64,000 nt of DNA from Myotis daubentonii. Taxonomy: Eukaryota; Chordata; Mammalia; Chiroptera; Vespertilionidae. The notes below the pieces were generated by a model, which worked only from the letters and a program-made list of their open reading frames with translations, searched no databases and had not been told where the DNA came from. A program made the position numbers and the translations under genes. The DNA is taken from assembly GCF_963259705.1 (NCBI RefSeq), contig NC_081844.1, positions 24,630,294 to 24,694,293 of the forward strand. Reading direction: 5' to 3'. Of the stretch, positions 10,108 to 22,814 are shown piece by piece; the first letter of the stretch is position 1, and every line of letters starts with the position of its first letter.

Positions 10108-11031
10108 TTACCTGCCAAGGAATCTTTGCAGAGCCCTCTTTATGTCCTTGTTCCTCAGACTGTAGATGAAGGGGTTCAGCATGGGTGTAACCACAGTGTA
10201 CATCACTGAGGCTGTTGCACTTGACTGTGCATTGTGGGTAGCACCTGAGCTGAGGTAAACTCCAAGGCTAGTACCATAAAACAAAGAGACAACTGAGAGG
10301 TGAGACACACAAGTGGAAAATGCTTTATACTTCCCCTGAGCTGATGGGATTCCACATATGGAGGAAAGTATCTTAGAGTAAGAGTAAAGGATCCCAGCAA
10401 GGGGACCACCACCTAGCAGCCCAGCTGAAAAATACATTACCATGTTGTTAAGAAAGGTGTCAGAACAGGCAAGTTGGATCACCTGATTGAGTTCACAGAA
10501 AAATTGAGGGATTTCCAAGTCTGAGCAGAAGGGCAGACCCAGCACCATTAAGCTTTCTAACAAGGAATTCAGGACACTCATGATCCAGGACACCAGAACC
10601 AGCAGTCCACAGAGCCGGGGGTTCATGATGACTGTGTAGCGCAACGGTTGGCAGATGGCTACAAACCGGTCATAGGCCATCACAGTCAGGATGAAGTCAT
10701 CCAACCCAGCAAAAAGTATAAAAAAATACATCTGGGTGATGCAGCCTTCATAGGTGATGACTTTTTTCTGTGTCTGGATGTTCCACAGTGTCTTGGGGAC
10801 AGTGGTAGAGGTGAAACAGATGTCTACCAAAGACAGGTTGGAGAGGAAGAAGTACATGGGTGTGTGGAGGTGGGAGTCTGAGCTGACGGCCAAAATGATG
10901 AGCAGGTTTCCCAACACAGTGACCAGATACATGGAGAGGAAAAGCCCAAATATGAGGGACTGCAGTTCCAGTGCTTGTGAAAGTCCCAGAAGAAGAAATT
11001 CTGAAATTTGTGTACCATTGCTTGGTTCCAT
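10108..11031 (-). CDS. olfactory receptor, family 7 (OR7A-like), intact
   Basis: Single-exon odorant receptor of 307 aa, a seven-transmembrane GPCR expected in the ciliary membrane of olfactory neurons, coupling to G-olf. Visible family marks: N-glycosylation site N5 (NGT), GN at 41-42 in TM1, PMYFFLSN at 58-65 in TM2, the conserved cysteine pair C97 and C179 plus C169 and C189, MAYDRF at 118-123 closing TM3, KAFSTC at 236-241 opening TM6, PMLNPFIY at 283-290 in TM7. The MEP start and length are those of OR7A receptors. On the minus strand a pyrimidine-rich tract and TAG acceptor end at about 11045, so the coding exon starts near 11044, 13 bp before the ATG. Odd points: Gln128 replaces the usual His after AIC, and TLWN replaces MLVN at 81-84. 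It differs from the receptor at 25.3 kb at about 40 of 307 residues by hand count. Function as a receptor is inferred from family membership; the ligand is unknown. Confidence 0.93.
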   Translation of the reverse strand: MEPSNGTQISEFLLLGLSQALELQSLIFGLFLSMYLVTVLGNLLIILAVSSDSHLHTPMYFFLSNLSLVDICFTSTTVPKTLWNIQTQKKVITYEGCITQMYFFILFAGLDDFILTVMAYDRFVAICQPLRYTVIMNPRLCGLLVLVSWIMSVLNSLLESLMVLGLPFCSDLEIPQFFCELNQVIQLACSDTFLNNMVMYFSAGLLGGGPLAGILYSYSKILSSICGIPSAQGKYKAFSTCVSHLSVVSLFYGTSLGVYLSSGATHNAQSSATASVMYTVVTPMLNPFIYSLRNKDIKRALQRFLGR

Positions 11032-11486
11032 GTGTCAGAGGTGACTACTAAAGAAAAAAAAAGAGAAATAAAGAAAAAATGAATAACCAATTTTCACATT
11101 AATAAGCATTAGTACCTGAGAATAAATGACATGTTCTTGTTTTATAATCAGGAAACAATTATCATATTTGATGTGTGATCCGGTTCCCATTATGGTATCT
11201 CTGTTAGAATTTCCTTTTCTACCATCAACCTGCTCTTCAAGCATAATATATATGACTGTGTTATTGAGGATATCTTTCATGCATTTGAGGAATATATATT
11301 GACTATAGATCATGTTCCAGGCACTGCTTCAGTATGGATCCTTAAAAACAAATGTCTACAAACTAATGATGGAGCAATAATATAATCAAATGAAAAAATA
11401 ATATATCATATCCAATGGTGTAGCTGATATAAAGAAAAGGAAATCACATTAAATGGAAAGAGTAGATAGTGAGTATTATTTTTTTA

Positions 11487-11875
11487 CTAGAGGCCCAGTG
11501 CATGAGATTAGTGCACTTGGGGCGGGGGACCCTCAGCCTGGCCTGAGTTCTCTCATAGTCCAGGACTCCTCGGGGTATGTCTACCTGCTGGTGGCAGTCA
11601 GACATCCCTCTCACAGTCCGAGGCTCTCGTAGTCCAGGACCCCTCTTTCCTTACCACCTGCCTGCAGTGGAGGCCAGAGAGGCTCCCACCACCACCGCTG
11701 TGCTCGCCAGCCATGAGCCCGGCTTCTGGCTGAGCAGTGCTCCCCCTATGGGAGTGCACTGACCACCAGGGGGCAGGTACTGTGTTGAGCGTCTGCTCCC
11801 TGGTGGTCAGTGCATGTCATAGTGGCCGGTTGTTCTGTTCGGTTGATTTGTATATTAGGCTTTTATTATATAGGA
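11487..11875 (-). mobile_element. nonautonomous Helitron (HeliBat type) with CTCF-like motif pair
   Basis: The plus strand starts CTAGAGGCCCAGTGCATGAG and ends CTTTTATTATATAGGA, so the element is on the minus strand with TC and CTAG ends. It lies upstream of the 10.1-kb OR gene and is absent from the corresponding place in block B (about 26.65 kb). Confidence 0.88.
11758..11814. promoter_or_regulatory. inverted pair of CTCF-like core motifs in Helitron
   Basis: ACCACCAGGGGGCAGGTAC and an inverted CTGCTCCCTGGTGGTCAGTG, separated by about 16 bp. It lies about 0.7 kb upstream of the OR coding exon. Confidence 0.5.
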
Positions 11876-13424
11876 TGGTGTTTAGCCAAGACTTGGCACA
11901 GGTGAGTCTTTAACAGACACTTCAAAGAAGACTAAACTGGAAACTGAGGGGGAAGTGTTTGCTAGGCAGAAGGATCAGCCTGCGTTAGGGCCCTGAGGAA
12001 TATGATTGCTTCAGAAAACCAATATTCAACATGAGCCAATGTGTCAAGGGAAATAAGCAAGTCAGAGCAGGATGAGAGATGGTGTCAGAGAATATTAAGA
12101 AACTAGGTAGCCATGTGTTGCTGTTGAAATTTCAAATCACGGAGAGTGCCTTTTGCACACTATGTAAATCTTGCACTAAGTAATCTGGTTGCAAAAGCAT
12201 TCTGTGAATTGCAAAGGATCTCCTCCTTCTTGATATTGTAAGTTACCTTGGAATATATCAGTCCAGGCACCCCTGTTCTGAGGGCTGCTCTCAGTTTACA
12301 AGGCACACACACACACACACACACACCATAGCCTCCTCATGTATGTTATTTCCATGTCCTTCTCACTCACTCCCACACTATGTAGGCTATGAGTAGACAC
12401 AAGTCAAGCTGTCCAGATCAAGGATCTTTTTCAAAAAGAACTTAGAAAAGTACCCAGATATACCTAATGGTAAGCCTCCCATGGATACATAAGCTTGGGG
12501 TTTCATATTGCTATGTCCATTTTTCTGCCCTGTATTTAAAGAAACATAATAGTTTAAATAAACATTATAAGTGAGAGAGCAATAAAATGTACATGAGGAA
12601 GAAAATAGATCCAATTAGCTCAATTGATCCCTGAGAGACAATGAAGAAGACAAATCTTCTTTGGATTCTGGCTGCTTTCCAATTATACCCCCTTGAGGCT
12701 AAGCAAAATTAACAGAGAAATAAAATTGTCCAAGAAACTAAGGCAGTTGTAAATCTATGATGTGAAACACCTTACAGATTGACTATCCCAAGTGAAAACT
12801 GACTAAAAAATAAACCAATAACTCACAAAAGGAAATAAACAAAAACAACACAGGTTAAATATTTTTAATATCAAGCAGTAGAAGACCATTTTTTTTTCCT
12901 GTGCCTCTTCCATATATTTTTGACCAGTTGGTTTTTATATGGTTGATGGCAGATGAGACAAGGCCCCCTTCTCACTTTTCTTAGGTAGCATCTTTGTTTT
13001 TCTTTGACTTTAAGTTTTGATCTCCTTTTGACAAATCAATGGGCTCAGTCTAATTCTAGTTCTGGTCTTCCTCCAATGTGCAAAGGCCTCCAGGACATGA
13101 TCAATAAATCCTGCACACGCCACGACAGTCCATCCTTCTAACTGAGTGACTTTCTTCATATGATTTAAGCCTGAGCACATTGCCATGCAAACCTTTATTT
13201 CATTGTACTCTGTCTTCACCATCACGGTGCCAGATCCACACAAGCAGGGCTTCCCCTGTTTTGTTCACCTTTGTACTTTCACAAAAGCGACTATATGTGC
13301 ACTTACATAGGAACACATTTACCTAAATGTGAAGTTACAAAATGAAGGGAATGACAGGGAGAATAAAACTTGGTCAAACAGAAGTGATTTTCAAGCAACT
13401 GAATTCAATGAAAAACGAATAGAA

Positions 13425-16060
13425 GGCCCCCTCTGCCGGATGGGCCGCCGAGGCTGCAGTTGGGGTGGTGGTGGGGGAGGCAGCAGGCCCAAACAAGATG
13501 CTCCAGCTCACTTCCTTGCAGCTGTCTTCAAAGGAAAAATCACTGGCCGTGTGCTCTTGGCACAAAGTCAAACATTGATTTTTAAAAACTAGATTATTTT
13601 AAAAACTATGGAGTGCTTTACAAGTTTGCATGTCCTCCTTGCATGGGGGCCATGCCAATCCTCCCTGTATCCTTCCAATTGTAGTATATGTGCTGCCAAA
13701 GTGAGCACTCTTGATTTTTTTTAATCTTGAAATTTCTTCATTTTCTTTCCTTAGGTTCTTAAGTCATTGCCTGAATCAGAACCTGGCTTTTATTTATTTT
13801 TAACATTAAATATGCAGACATACTTTAAGCACCTTTCTGGATGACTAGCTCTATAGTGGGAGAAAAATAGAAATCTTTCCATTGAGGTTAAGTCCCTATT
13901 TAAAAAATATTGCATTCTCTATTCGGTTTTTTGTTTAATATCCTCATTTCCTCCCTTCTGCCTTTGTCTTCTATAATGAGTATAGAAAATTTGTGGAATG
14001 AAGCAGAAAAGTATCTCAAAACACACTTTTTTTTCCTGGTTTTTGGATCTAATTTCTAAAGAATGCTATTTTAAATATTTATATACATTCTTTGAACACC
14101 AGGTAGCCAAACCAATAAGGAAAGTTAATTTTCTGTTTATGGCTTTTGCATCTTTAGTGTTACTCCCACCGTCTCCTCTGATTCCTAGACCTTTATGTAG
14201 ACATGTCATTATCCCGTGGCCAACCCTATGAATTTAAAGATGTAAATTACAGCTTATTTATTGGCCGTGCCTTATCTTGTTCTAAATAAATTTACAGGAT
14301 AGGGCAGCAGTTCTGAATTCTAGACTTGAGACCACTGAAGCGACCATTTGATGAGGTGTACTATGATCAAACACTGGAAAATTCAGGGAGTCGTCTTTGG
14401 TTTCTTATTCAAATGAATATAGTCATAAGAAAGTATCTGCTACATAAGAAGGCCAGTGTTAAGCAAATACTCATCACCACTCTTAACTGAAGGGGGGGAG
14501 AGGAAGGATTTTTTTAAAAATCAGCATTGCCATACAGTACAGTTCTTAATGAAATGTATTGAGAAATAATCTGGAAACTTCAAGTGTTTTTCCCTATATA
14601 AGAATACCTTTCCTGACCTGGGGGTTGTGGTCTTCAGGAAAATAATTTCCCAGAACATTATGACTCCGCATCAGTGTCATATAATACATTGAATAATCAA
14701 ATGCATTAAGAATATTCACAATGTTAAAGCTTCTGAATGTAAGAACTACAGGCGTAAGCCTTAAACATATATGTACATCAGGTTTAACATGCTTGAGATT
14801 CAGACTCAGGGTTGAAAATTTGATCGGGGTCCTTTGCTAAGATAAAAGTTGCAGTTCCTGGCGTGTTCTCTCCCACATATAGTACAACACCCCATGACTT
14901 CTTTAAGACTTACCCCTAAATGCTCCCTGCTAATGGATAAAGAGCTATGGAGGAGTTTGAGTTACCAGCCATTATCTGTACTTAAGTTTTTAAAGAAAAC
15001 AGTGGCCACATCTTAGCATTACACAGAGATCAAACTGAGGCTGTTTCTTCTTACTTTGTTCATTGTCTTTGAAGGCTTGTATCCTTAATAGAGTTAACAC
15101 TTACTTGAGGAAAATTCCCAAACAACTCTCCTGAGTTGCTACTGCTCCCCCCCCCATTTTTATATTCTTTTCTTATAGTTTTATCATTCAAATATAAACT
15201 CTTTCTTAGACTTAATGAAAGGCTGCTTGCTGCTTTCTGAAATTAAGTCAGGTAAATTCATACCGAGTTAGATTTTTTTCATTTAAATGAAATATATAAG
15301 ATGAACAGTTCAACAGCATGTGGCTTCATGGCCACATTTATTTGTGATTTGGTTCTTATTTTTAGCAAGCAGGGAGGGTGCCACATAAAACCTGGTGTAG
15401 TTCAGAGAAACCTTTGCCCATCAGTTACATATACTTTTCCAGTCAGTCTGCCATTTACATGAAGTGTTCTGTATTAATGACTGAGCATGGGCATTACCAC
15501 AGTTGTACCATCTTTTTTAAACTACATTTTTAGGACCACATTTTCATTGCAGTGAGATGCTCCCTGTAATTTAATGGTCCTTAGTGTACTAACTGAAGGC
15601 AAGATACTCTGAAGAGATGCTCGAGAAGTTTGAATTTTCTACTTCTTGTATATTTTTCAGGTTTGATATTTGCTGAGTGGGTATGTATATTTTGTTTAAC
15701 TTTGCTTTTAGTGGAAGTTTTAAATTTTTGAGAAGATCAAGCAGAAATAGAAATCCATTGCATATATATATAAATATATTTACCCCATCTTGTAGATTTT
15801 GGTTAGTGAAACACAGATGGGAGTGGGGTTTTATTGTAAGAAGAAGAAGAAGAATGAAAGGAAACTAAAGTTAGAGAACCCTTTCTGTTTGAGCTTCTGT
15901 TTAGAAGAGCCAGCTTTTATTACATTGCTGATCCACATGATGAACATTTTGATGCTGTTCCTGACTAAATGGGGAGTATTTAATGAAAAAGGGTTTAGGT
16001 TACATTTAAGAATTTATCAGCCATGCACCATTAAAAAATAAACTCACTTGGAACTCTTAA
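13425..16060 (+). pseudogene. processed retrocopy of an unidentified mRNA (mostly 3' UTR)
   Basis: The 2.6-kb segment is absent from block B (empty site near 28255-28290) and is bounded by AAAAACGAATAGAA (13411-13424) and AAAAACTAATAGAA (16061-16074), a 14-bp target duplication with one mismatch. The right end has AATAAA (16037-16042) followed about 15 bp later by an A run, as in LINE-1-mediated retroposition. The GC-rich start (about 13425-13500) looks like mRNA 5' or coding sequence; the rest is AT-rich 3' UTR-like. I could not identify the parent gene. A U6-derived sequence lies inside, antisense. Confidence 0.7.
13601..13708 (-). pseudogene. RNU6: U6 snRNA pseudogene
   Basis: The minus strand reads GTGCTCACTTTGGCAGCACA, then ATACTACAATTGGAAGG and ends CTCCATAGTTTTT, a full-length U6 with scattered changes. 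The ACAGAGA box is altered to ACAGGGA. No proximal sequence element or TATA box was apparent. Flanking TTGATTTTT at 13575-13583 and 13711-13719 may be a target duplication. It is a retroposed pseudogene lying antisense in the retrocopy. Confidence 0.85.
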
Positions 16061-16609
16061 AAAAACTAATAGAAATATGGCACAAAATAGAAATAATTTA
16101 GTGATACCAACATGGATTAGTAATTAAATTGGCAAAGGCATAAACAGAAGATAGTCCTTAATGTTCCTAGAAATTGTGGCAAACAGCAGATGCTGTTATT
16201 ATTTGTTGAATGAATCAGGAGTTAGGTCTGTACTTATTACTATATCAGTACATTGAACACATGAGAAGGTTGCATTTCAATATATTGGAAACATTGAATT
16301 GCTGAAGAAAAGCTGGAAAAATAAATATAGACTTGGAAGAAAATGAAGATGCTCTACTACCTTGGTCACCATACAAAAAAATCAGAGAAATTGACTACTC
16401 ACTGTAAGTGTAACCAATCCTTTTTAGGTGAACATATAGGAAAACTACATATTAATATTTATGGATAGACCAAATCATCATAATTATGCCAGGAGACTCA
16501 GAAGTAATAAGACAGACATATTTAACTAAATAAAACGTAAAATATTTTTATGGCTAAACCATCACCCAAAGTCAATTGAGAAATAATAACTTATATTAGT
16601 TTCTATGTT

Positions 16610-16800
16610 ATTTTAAAAATTTTGTTGAATTTATTGGGGTGACATTGATTAACAAAATTAAATAAGTTTCAGGTGCACAGTTCTATAATATATCTTATGG
16701 ATATTGTATTCTGTGTTCAGCACCCCAAGTCAAGTCTCCTTCTATCACCATTTATGCCCATTTACCCTCTTTTACCTCCTCTATCATAATAATGTTTAAA
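16610..16800 (-). repeat. LINE-1 3' end fragment
   Basis: Antisense: TTTATTGGGGTGACATTGAT, TTTCAGGTGCACAG, GTGTTCAGCACCCCAAGTC. Paralogues lie at 28800-28995 (block B) and reversed at 40622-40809 (block C), so it is older than the duplications. Confidence 0.75.
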
Positions 16801-19800
16801 AATCATTAAAAAGGCTGATAATGAAAGAATAATAGGCATAGAAAAATTAAATTCTAAGTAACAAGACTGTCAAATATATTAATATTTGATCAAACTCAGA
16901 ACAAGTTCAGAAAACAACAAAAAAACTCTTTCACATCTGTCAGCCTGGGCAAAGCTTAAAAAGGTGTCACATTGGCCAGGGTTGGAACTTATAAACAGGT
17001 AGCTAAGGAGTACTCTATTTGCATTCCTGGCAGAACTGCAAAGTGTTACAACAATGGACAACCAATCTGAAGACAGCCATAAACATTACAAGTACATACA
17101 TTCTTTCAGTCATGTTTCTCAGTCTCTGCACTATTGACATTCTGGGCCAGATCATTGCCTGTGGTGGTCTCTCCTGTGCATTGCAGGATGTTTAGGGCAT
17201 CTTTGGGCTCTACCTACACCTCCCATTGACAGGGAAAAGTGTCTCTGGACATTGCTCAATGTGCCCTGGGGTTACAATACTGCCTCTAGTGGAGAATCAG
17301 AATTTTAATGTAACAATCTCAAAACATTTTTGTATAATGGTTATAATAGCAACACATTAAGAAAGTATATGGAAAGCTTTCAATGTGTGAATAGCACAAC
17401 CACATCCTAAAATATTATGTGCACGTGGTAATAAATACTTGGCATCATGCTAGTTGTTTTGGGGGGGAAGACCATGAGGCATTTTTGAGTAATAAGGAAG
17501 AGTGGACACAGAAAAAAAAGACTGTAAAACACATGAAGAGAATTTCTGATGAGCACAGGTTGGTATTTATATATTTGTACAAAAGCATATGAGTGTATAT
17601 AACATGGGAAGAGAAGTATTTTAATAAACTAAGAACTTATGGAATAAAGATTCTCAGTAGGAATGGAATTAGGTTAAGTATAGTGGTTACAAAACAATTG
17701 TAGGAAATACTAATAACTTAATAATATCAACATGGGCCACAAATTCCAGGTTAAATTTCCAAAAACTTGGAAATAAAAGAATATTAAAGAAGAGCTTTTA
17801 ATATCAGGGAGAAAGCAGAATCTAAGTTATAATTTCTACTTATATAAAGATATATGGATTCAATTTGCTACTGTAATTAAAGGTAATTTTTAATCAAATA
17901 TAAAATAGATTGTTTTCCACAGGACAGTAGGTGATGCAAATTTTGGAAATAGAGCTAACCACAAAAGGCTGAAAAGAACAATAAGGAATAATGAAGATGT
18001 GAAACAAGTTGGCAATATGTGTGTAAGGTGATTTATTAGTACTATGTACACAGAAGAAAATTCACTTTCATTTTTGTTTTATAGCAAGGATTCACAAGTG
18101 AAGAATATAAAAGTAACAGCTGAATGTTATTTTTCATTAAGAAGAGTGAAAAATACAAAAGCAATAGAGAAAATACAATATGTCTGAGTGATACACTTGA
18201 GCCCACACTATTAATAACCACTCACAATTCCCCACATATACATACATGAAGGTACTCAATGACAACAAAGTTGGTGGGAAAAACTCCAATTCCTTGTTTA
18301 GAAGAATGCAGTAAAAAATAGGAATAAAAACACTCGGACCCCCTATACAAATGTCAAGACTTGTACAGATAATTTACAAGAGTGAAAACAAATGAGTAAT
18401 GTACAAATATATTTAGATCACAGGTAATGAAGTAATTGAAAAGTTAAACTATTTATCCTACCAATTTTTACTTATGAAATAAAATCTGTTACCTGTGAAT
18501 TGAATTACCAGAGTGAAAGAAGATCATGTGAAATGTATGTCTTCATGAACTACTATTGTAAAGTAATATTTGTAAGAAATATATTGGATCTGGATCTTTC
18601 TCATCAATATGGACATGTAGTTGAATAGACCCTATGATAAAAATAAAAAGGAACTGCCCTCACTTTACTGGACATTCTCCATACTTACTACTCTATGTTC
18701 CTACTTCCCCTAGTTGCAAAACTCATTGTACATGTTCCACTTTTACTTGAAATACTTTATGTCTCCCATTGCCACCTTTAATTGAGCTTCCATCAGTTAA
18801 TTGTCAACAATTACCAATGTGTTGCTGAGTTCAATGTTCATTTCTCCTTTTAGCATCATAACTTACTCATTAATTAGTAAATCAGACAATCAAACAACCA
18901 TAGGCTGACGGCTGTCAAGAGACCTCAGGTAAATGTGCTTGGCTTTGATTCTCTCTGACACTTTTTCTGTAGTACCTACTGGACCTCTGGACTCACCTGA
19001 TTGGGAACTCTGAGGGGAAGGTCTCTGTGTGAAAATCCAACCTTCTGGATGATTGATGATAGAGACTGAAGCTCTCTCCCCAGACAGACAGCAGGAAGGA
19101 GGCAAGCACAGGTCTCATAGACAAACTTAGGATTCCAAAAGCAACAACCAGGTCCCATCCAGCCCAAGGTCACACACACTGCAGACTGTAGATGAGGAGA
19201 TATTTACAGCCCCTATGTCTGCTCATTAGGTACTACTCCAGCCTCTAATAATCTGATTTCCCTGTGGGTCTGGACAGAAGAGAATGTTTCCTTGGAGATT
19301 CTGTGTTCCCAAAAGACCAGCTTAGAATTCAAGCGAGTCCAGTTTTTACTGGTTCTTGCTCATTACATTTGTTGGCTTTCAGAGGACTAACCTCCTAGTA
19401 CCTAACCCAAGCCTTATTTAATTTTTTTCCTAAATTTAAGACTGAGGCTCTAGCCTGGATTAAAAAACTTGAATCTCCAAATACAGACTTGTGATACGGA
19501 CATAGCCCCGGTATCTCCAGAAAGTTACTATTTTTCTTTTCATCAACCAAGTTCCTTCTGTATAAATGTTGAGTGTTACACACTGAGCTTCATGACACAT
19601 TAGCTAAAATAATTTGGCATTTCAACCTTGCATCACAAGTTAAGAGCTGTCATTTAGTCCCTTACTATGAAATATTCATTTATTATAAAAAATATAATTA
19701 AAATATTTGCACTCTAATCTAAGCTTGGAATAGGAAAGTAAATAGATTCTTCACTGTAGCCTCCAGAAGAAACCTAGCCCTGTAAATATCTTGTTTTTAG

Positions 19801-20031
19801 CTCTCCGAGACCCCATTTCTTGTTTCTGATCTCAGGAATTGTAAGAGCATAAATGTGTTTGTTATAAATCACTTTGTTAGTAATTTACATTAGCATTACA
19901 TAGTGAATACAGACATTTATCCAATGAAATTTTGTTCAGGAATCTGAGATTAAGTGTCACAATTCATTCATTTAGCCTTTGGGTGAAAGCATTTTGCATT
20001 TTAATCCCTCCTAAAGTAGAAGAAATTTGTA

Positions 20032-20135
20032 ATCTTTGGGATGGCGGCAGAGGTGAAACAGATGTCTGCCAAGGACAGGTAGAAGAGGAGTGGACCCTTC
20101 CCTCATCAAGCCCTCAGCTGACACTGCGGCCCATT
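20032..20135 (-). pseudogene. very short olfactory receptor relic
   Basis: The first roughly 55 bases align closely with the antisense of OR codons for the TM2 region (the stretch reading [15 protein letters not shown] in the intact genes). Similarity then decays, with a possible match again to the sequence encoding AVSSDS. It sits at the right edge of block A, the same place where block B ends in the longer OR fragment at 29.8 kb. Confidence 0.6.
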
Positions 20136-20154
20136 AGAAACCCTAGAGCAAAGA

Positions 20155-20277
20155 ACTCAGAGAGGTCATACCTCATTCCTGACCCACAAAAACTGTGAGA
20201 TCATAACTATTTGCTGTTAGTTTAGGCCCTTACGTTTAGGGCAATTTGTTGCTAAGGTAAATCACTAACACAACAGA
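20155..20277 (+). repeat. MLT1-type LTR 3' end
   Basis: Paralogue of 1290-1404 at the left edge of block B, just after the short OR relic. Confidence 0.6.
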
Positions 20278-21009
20278 TTTGTTCAGAGATTAGGGGGTGA
20301 ATCAGGAGTTATAGTGTTTGCCTGGTTGAAATGAAATTGTAATAGACATCTGCCCTGGGCTGGCCTCCCCTGAATGCAGAGTCTGAGACAAGGATTGAGT
20401 GCAGGTAATTCTTTAGAAAGGAATGTTAGAAAGCATGAGTAAAAAAGAAAGGATGTGAGATAGGGAGGTGTAGATAGCAAATACTGAGAGTTTGAATGAG
20501 CTCATTTCTATGGTGGGCATTGAGGCTCAGTCTCTTTAGGGACCTCTCAGAGAGTGTAGGACACACAGTTGAGTAGTGAGGGAGCTGGGGTACTGATCCA
20601 CCAAAAGTGATGGGGGCTTGTTCCCAGTGATCCCATCTAAAATTAACATTTTGCTATTTCAATCACCATGAATGTCTTGCATTAATTTTGATTTTTTAAA
20701 TCACTGCATTCAAATAATAGCCATCTTGACTCTTGAGTTCTTTGGTACCCCCTTAAATTTTGTTCCTGAGGCAAGTGCCTCGCTTCTCATCCTGGTACCA
20801 GCCCTGGAGTTCATTGATGAGGGCATCAGCACACACTGGAGTAGACTCAAGTGTCATCTTTCACATCTGAATCATGGTGGTCTCAGTTATGCTTCAGTAA
20901 CAAGCAAACCCCAAATATTAGGGCTTTAAAGCATCAGATATTTTTCTCAGTAGCTGGCTATTGTCAGGTCAAAAAGGAAAAGAAAACAGTGTGTAGATCC
21001 TCCTGTCAT

Positions 21010-22340
21010 CTTGCCTTAGATTATTTTTTCTAATGTGGTAAAATACACATAATGTAAAAGTTACCATGTCAGCCACTTTTTAAATTGACAATTTAGTGAC
21101 ATTAAGTACATTCATATGCAACCATCACCATCATTCATCTCCAGATCTTTCTCATCTTCACAAACTGGAACTTGGTCCCCATTAAACATTCATTCCTCAT
21201 CCTTCTTCCCAGCCCATGGCACCCACAATTCTACTTTTGGTCTCTATGAGTTTGACTCCTCTGAGGACCTCATAAAAATGAAGTCACATGGTACTTGTCC
21301 TTTTATGACTGGTTAATTTCACTCAGCATAATGTCCTTAAGGCTCATCCGTGTTGTAGCATGTGTGAGAATTTTCTTCCTTTTATTAGAAACTAGAGGCC
21401 TAGTGCATGAAATTCATGCAGGGGGCGGGGGTGTCCCTCAGCCCAGCCTGCACCCTCTCCAATCCAGGACCCCTCGGGGGATGGCCAACTGCCTCTTGCA
21501 ATCTGGACTGCTGGCTCCTAACTGCTTGCTTGCCTGCCTGACTGATCACCCCTAACCCCGCTGCCTGCTTAATCGCCCCTTACCCACCTCTGCCTGCCTA
21601 CCTGATCGCCCCTAACTGCTCCCTTACCAGCCTGCTCACCCCTAACTGCTCCCCTGCTGGCCTGCTTGCCCCTAACCACCTGTGCCTCGTCCCACACCCA
21701 GGACCCAGATTTCCTCTTCTTGCCTGTCACAGGCACTAGGGACCCAGGCTTCCCTCCCTCTGGCCGGCCACAGGCACCCAGGACCTGGGCCAGCTTTGTG
21801 CAGGCAGGCCGCAGGTGCAGGGGACCGTGGGCTGGTGGCTTGTACCTCTCCCAGGCTGCAGCCACGGGTTCTGGTGTCCAGGACCCAGGGCAGGCAGCTT
21901 GTCCCTCTCCCAGACTGCAGCCTGGCTGGTCCCCATTTCTCTCTCCCCAGTGTTGAGTGTCTGATCCATTATGGCATTATGGTGTGAGGGCATGATGACT
22001 ATTAGCATATTAGCTCTTTTATTATGTAGGATTTGAAGTGGTAAAAAACACATAACAAAATTTAACATTGTAACTATTTTTAAGTATGCAGTTCAGTATT
22101 GTTAATTACATGCACATTGTTGTGCAATCAACCTCCAAAACTTTTTCATTTTCTTGCAAAACTGAAACTTTCCACCCACTAAACTTTAACTCCATAGTCC
22201 CCCTTCTCCCAGGTCTGGTAAAAACCATTCTGTTTTCTGTTTCTATGAATTTGACTACTTTAGATATGTCATGTAAGTGAAACCATGTAGTATTTGTCTT
22301 TTTGTGACTGGCTTCTCTCACTGAGCATAACATTAGCAAC
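21010..22340 (-). repeat. old LINE-1 3' region in block B, split by a Helitron
   Basis: Paralogous to 2553-3326 plus 5502-5610 but lacking the two Ves SINEs and HAL1, and instead interrupted by the Helitron at 21392-22031. It serves as the empty-site reference for the block A insertions. Confidence 0.7.
21392..22031 (-). mobile_element. nonautonomous Helitron with short internal repeats
   Basis: The plus strand runs from CTAGAGGCCTAGTGCATG to TTTTATTATGTAGGA. In block A the matching site (about 2895-2903) is uninterrupted, and here the flanks rejoin precisely between A and T, as expected for Helitron integration without target duplication. The interior has imperfect repeats of about 25 bp around CTGATCGCCCCTAACTGC, the same family as the element at 32.5 kb. 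Confidence 0.9.
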
Positions 22341-22814
22341 TCTCTCTCCTCTTTAAAATAACAATTTCTCTGTTGTATGTGCATTTCAAATGCTACCTCC
22401 TTCCATCAGGACCTGCACCCCCAACAAATACAAGTATCAGATTGGAAATTATTAAGAATATGTTAAGAGCAGGTAAATAAAAAGAAAAGCAATGTCTACA
22501 TGAGGGTGACAAAAATATAATTATCAAGAAAACAATAGGTTTCTAGCTCTGTTAATCAATGAGTTAAATCCCTGGACTCCAGATATCTGGAAGGAAAAAA
22601 TTTTAGTTTTCTTCAGCCTAGAAATAGTAAGCAGGAGGCAAGTGGCAGAGGGGGCATGTTTATATTTGGAGGGTTTGACTTTCTAGTGTAGAATTTCCAC
22701 ATATGCTCATTAAACATATATTTATTCTCACTCTCTAAGATCATTCAGCCATTCAGGGCAGTGGCAGAAATAAAATTTTTCTGAAGCAAAATATACACAC
22801 GTGATAGACACTTT

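Larger units (their letters stand above)
1290..20135. repeat. segmental duplication block A (contains OR at 10.1 kb)
   Basis: Aligned by eye to block B: 1290-2300 with 20155-21010; 5610-6610 with 22340-23620; 6611-7841 with 23612-25120; 9937-13410 with 25121-28255; 16075-16800 with 28290-28995; 19440-20010 with 28996-29590. Between these lie block-specific insertions (two Ves, HAL1, Helitrons, retrocopy). The single-copy stretches 1405-2300, 5610-6084, 6611-7142, 7359-7841, 11876-13410 and 16800-19750 hold no gene I recognise; 11045-13410 is upstream of the OR gene and may contain its promoter and noncoding exons. Confidence 0.85.

Noticed and set aside
10824..11090. Frames overlapping the OR genes on the other strand or frame (also 25828-26233, 45026-45286)
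   Set aside because: Shadow frames of the receptors; similar across copies only because the genes are.
13601..13708. Functional U6 snRNA gene
   Set aside because: Substitutions in the ACAGAGA box and elsewhere, and no upstream snRNA promoter elements that I could see.
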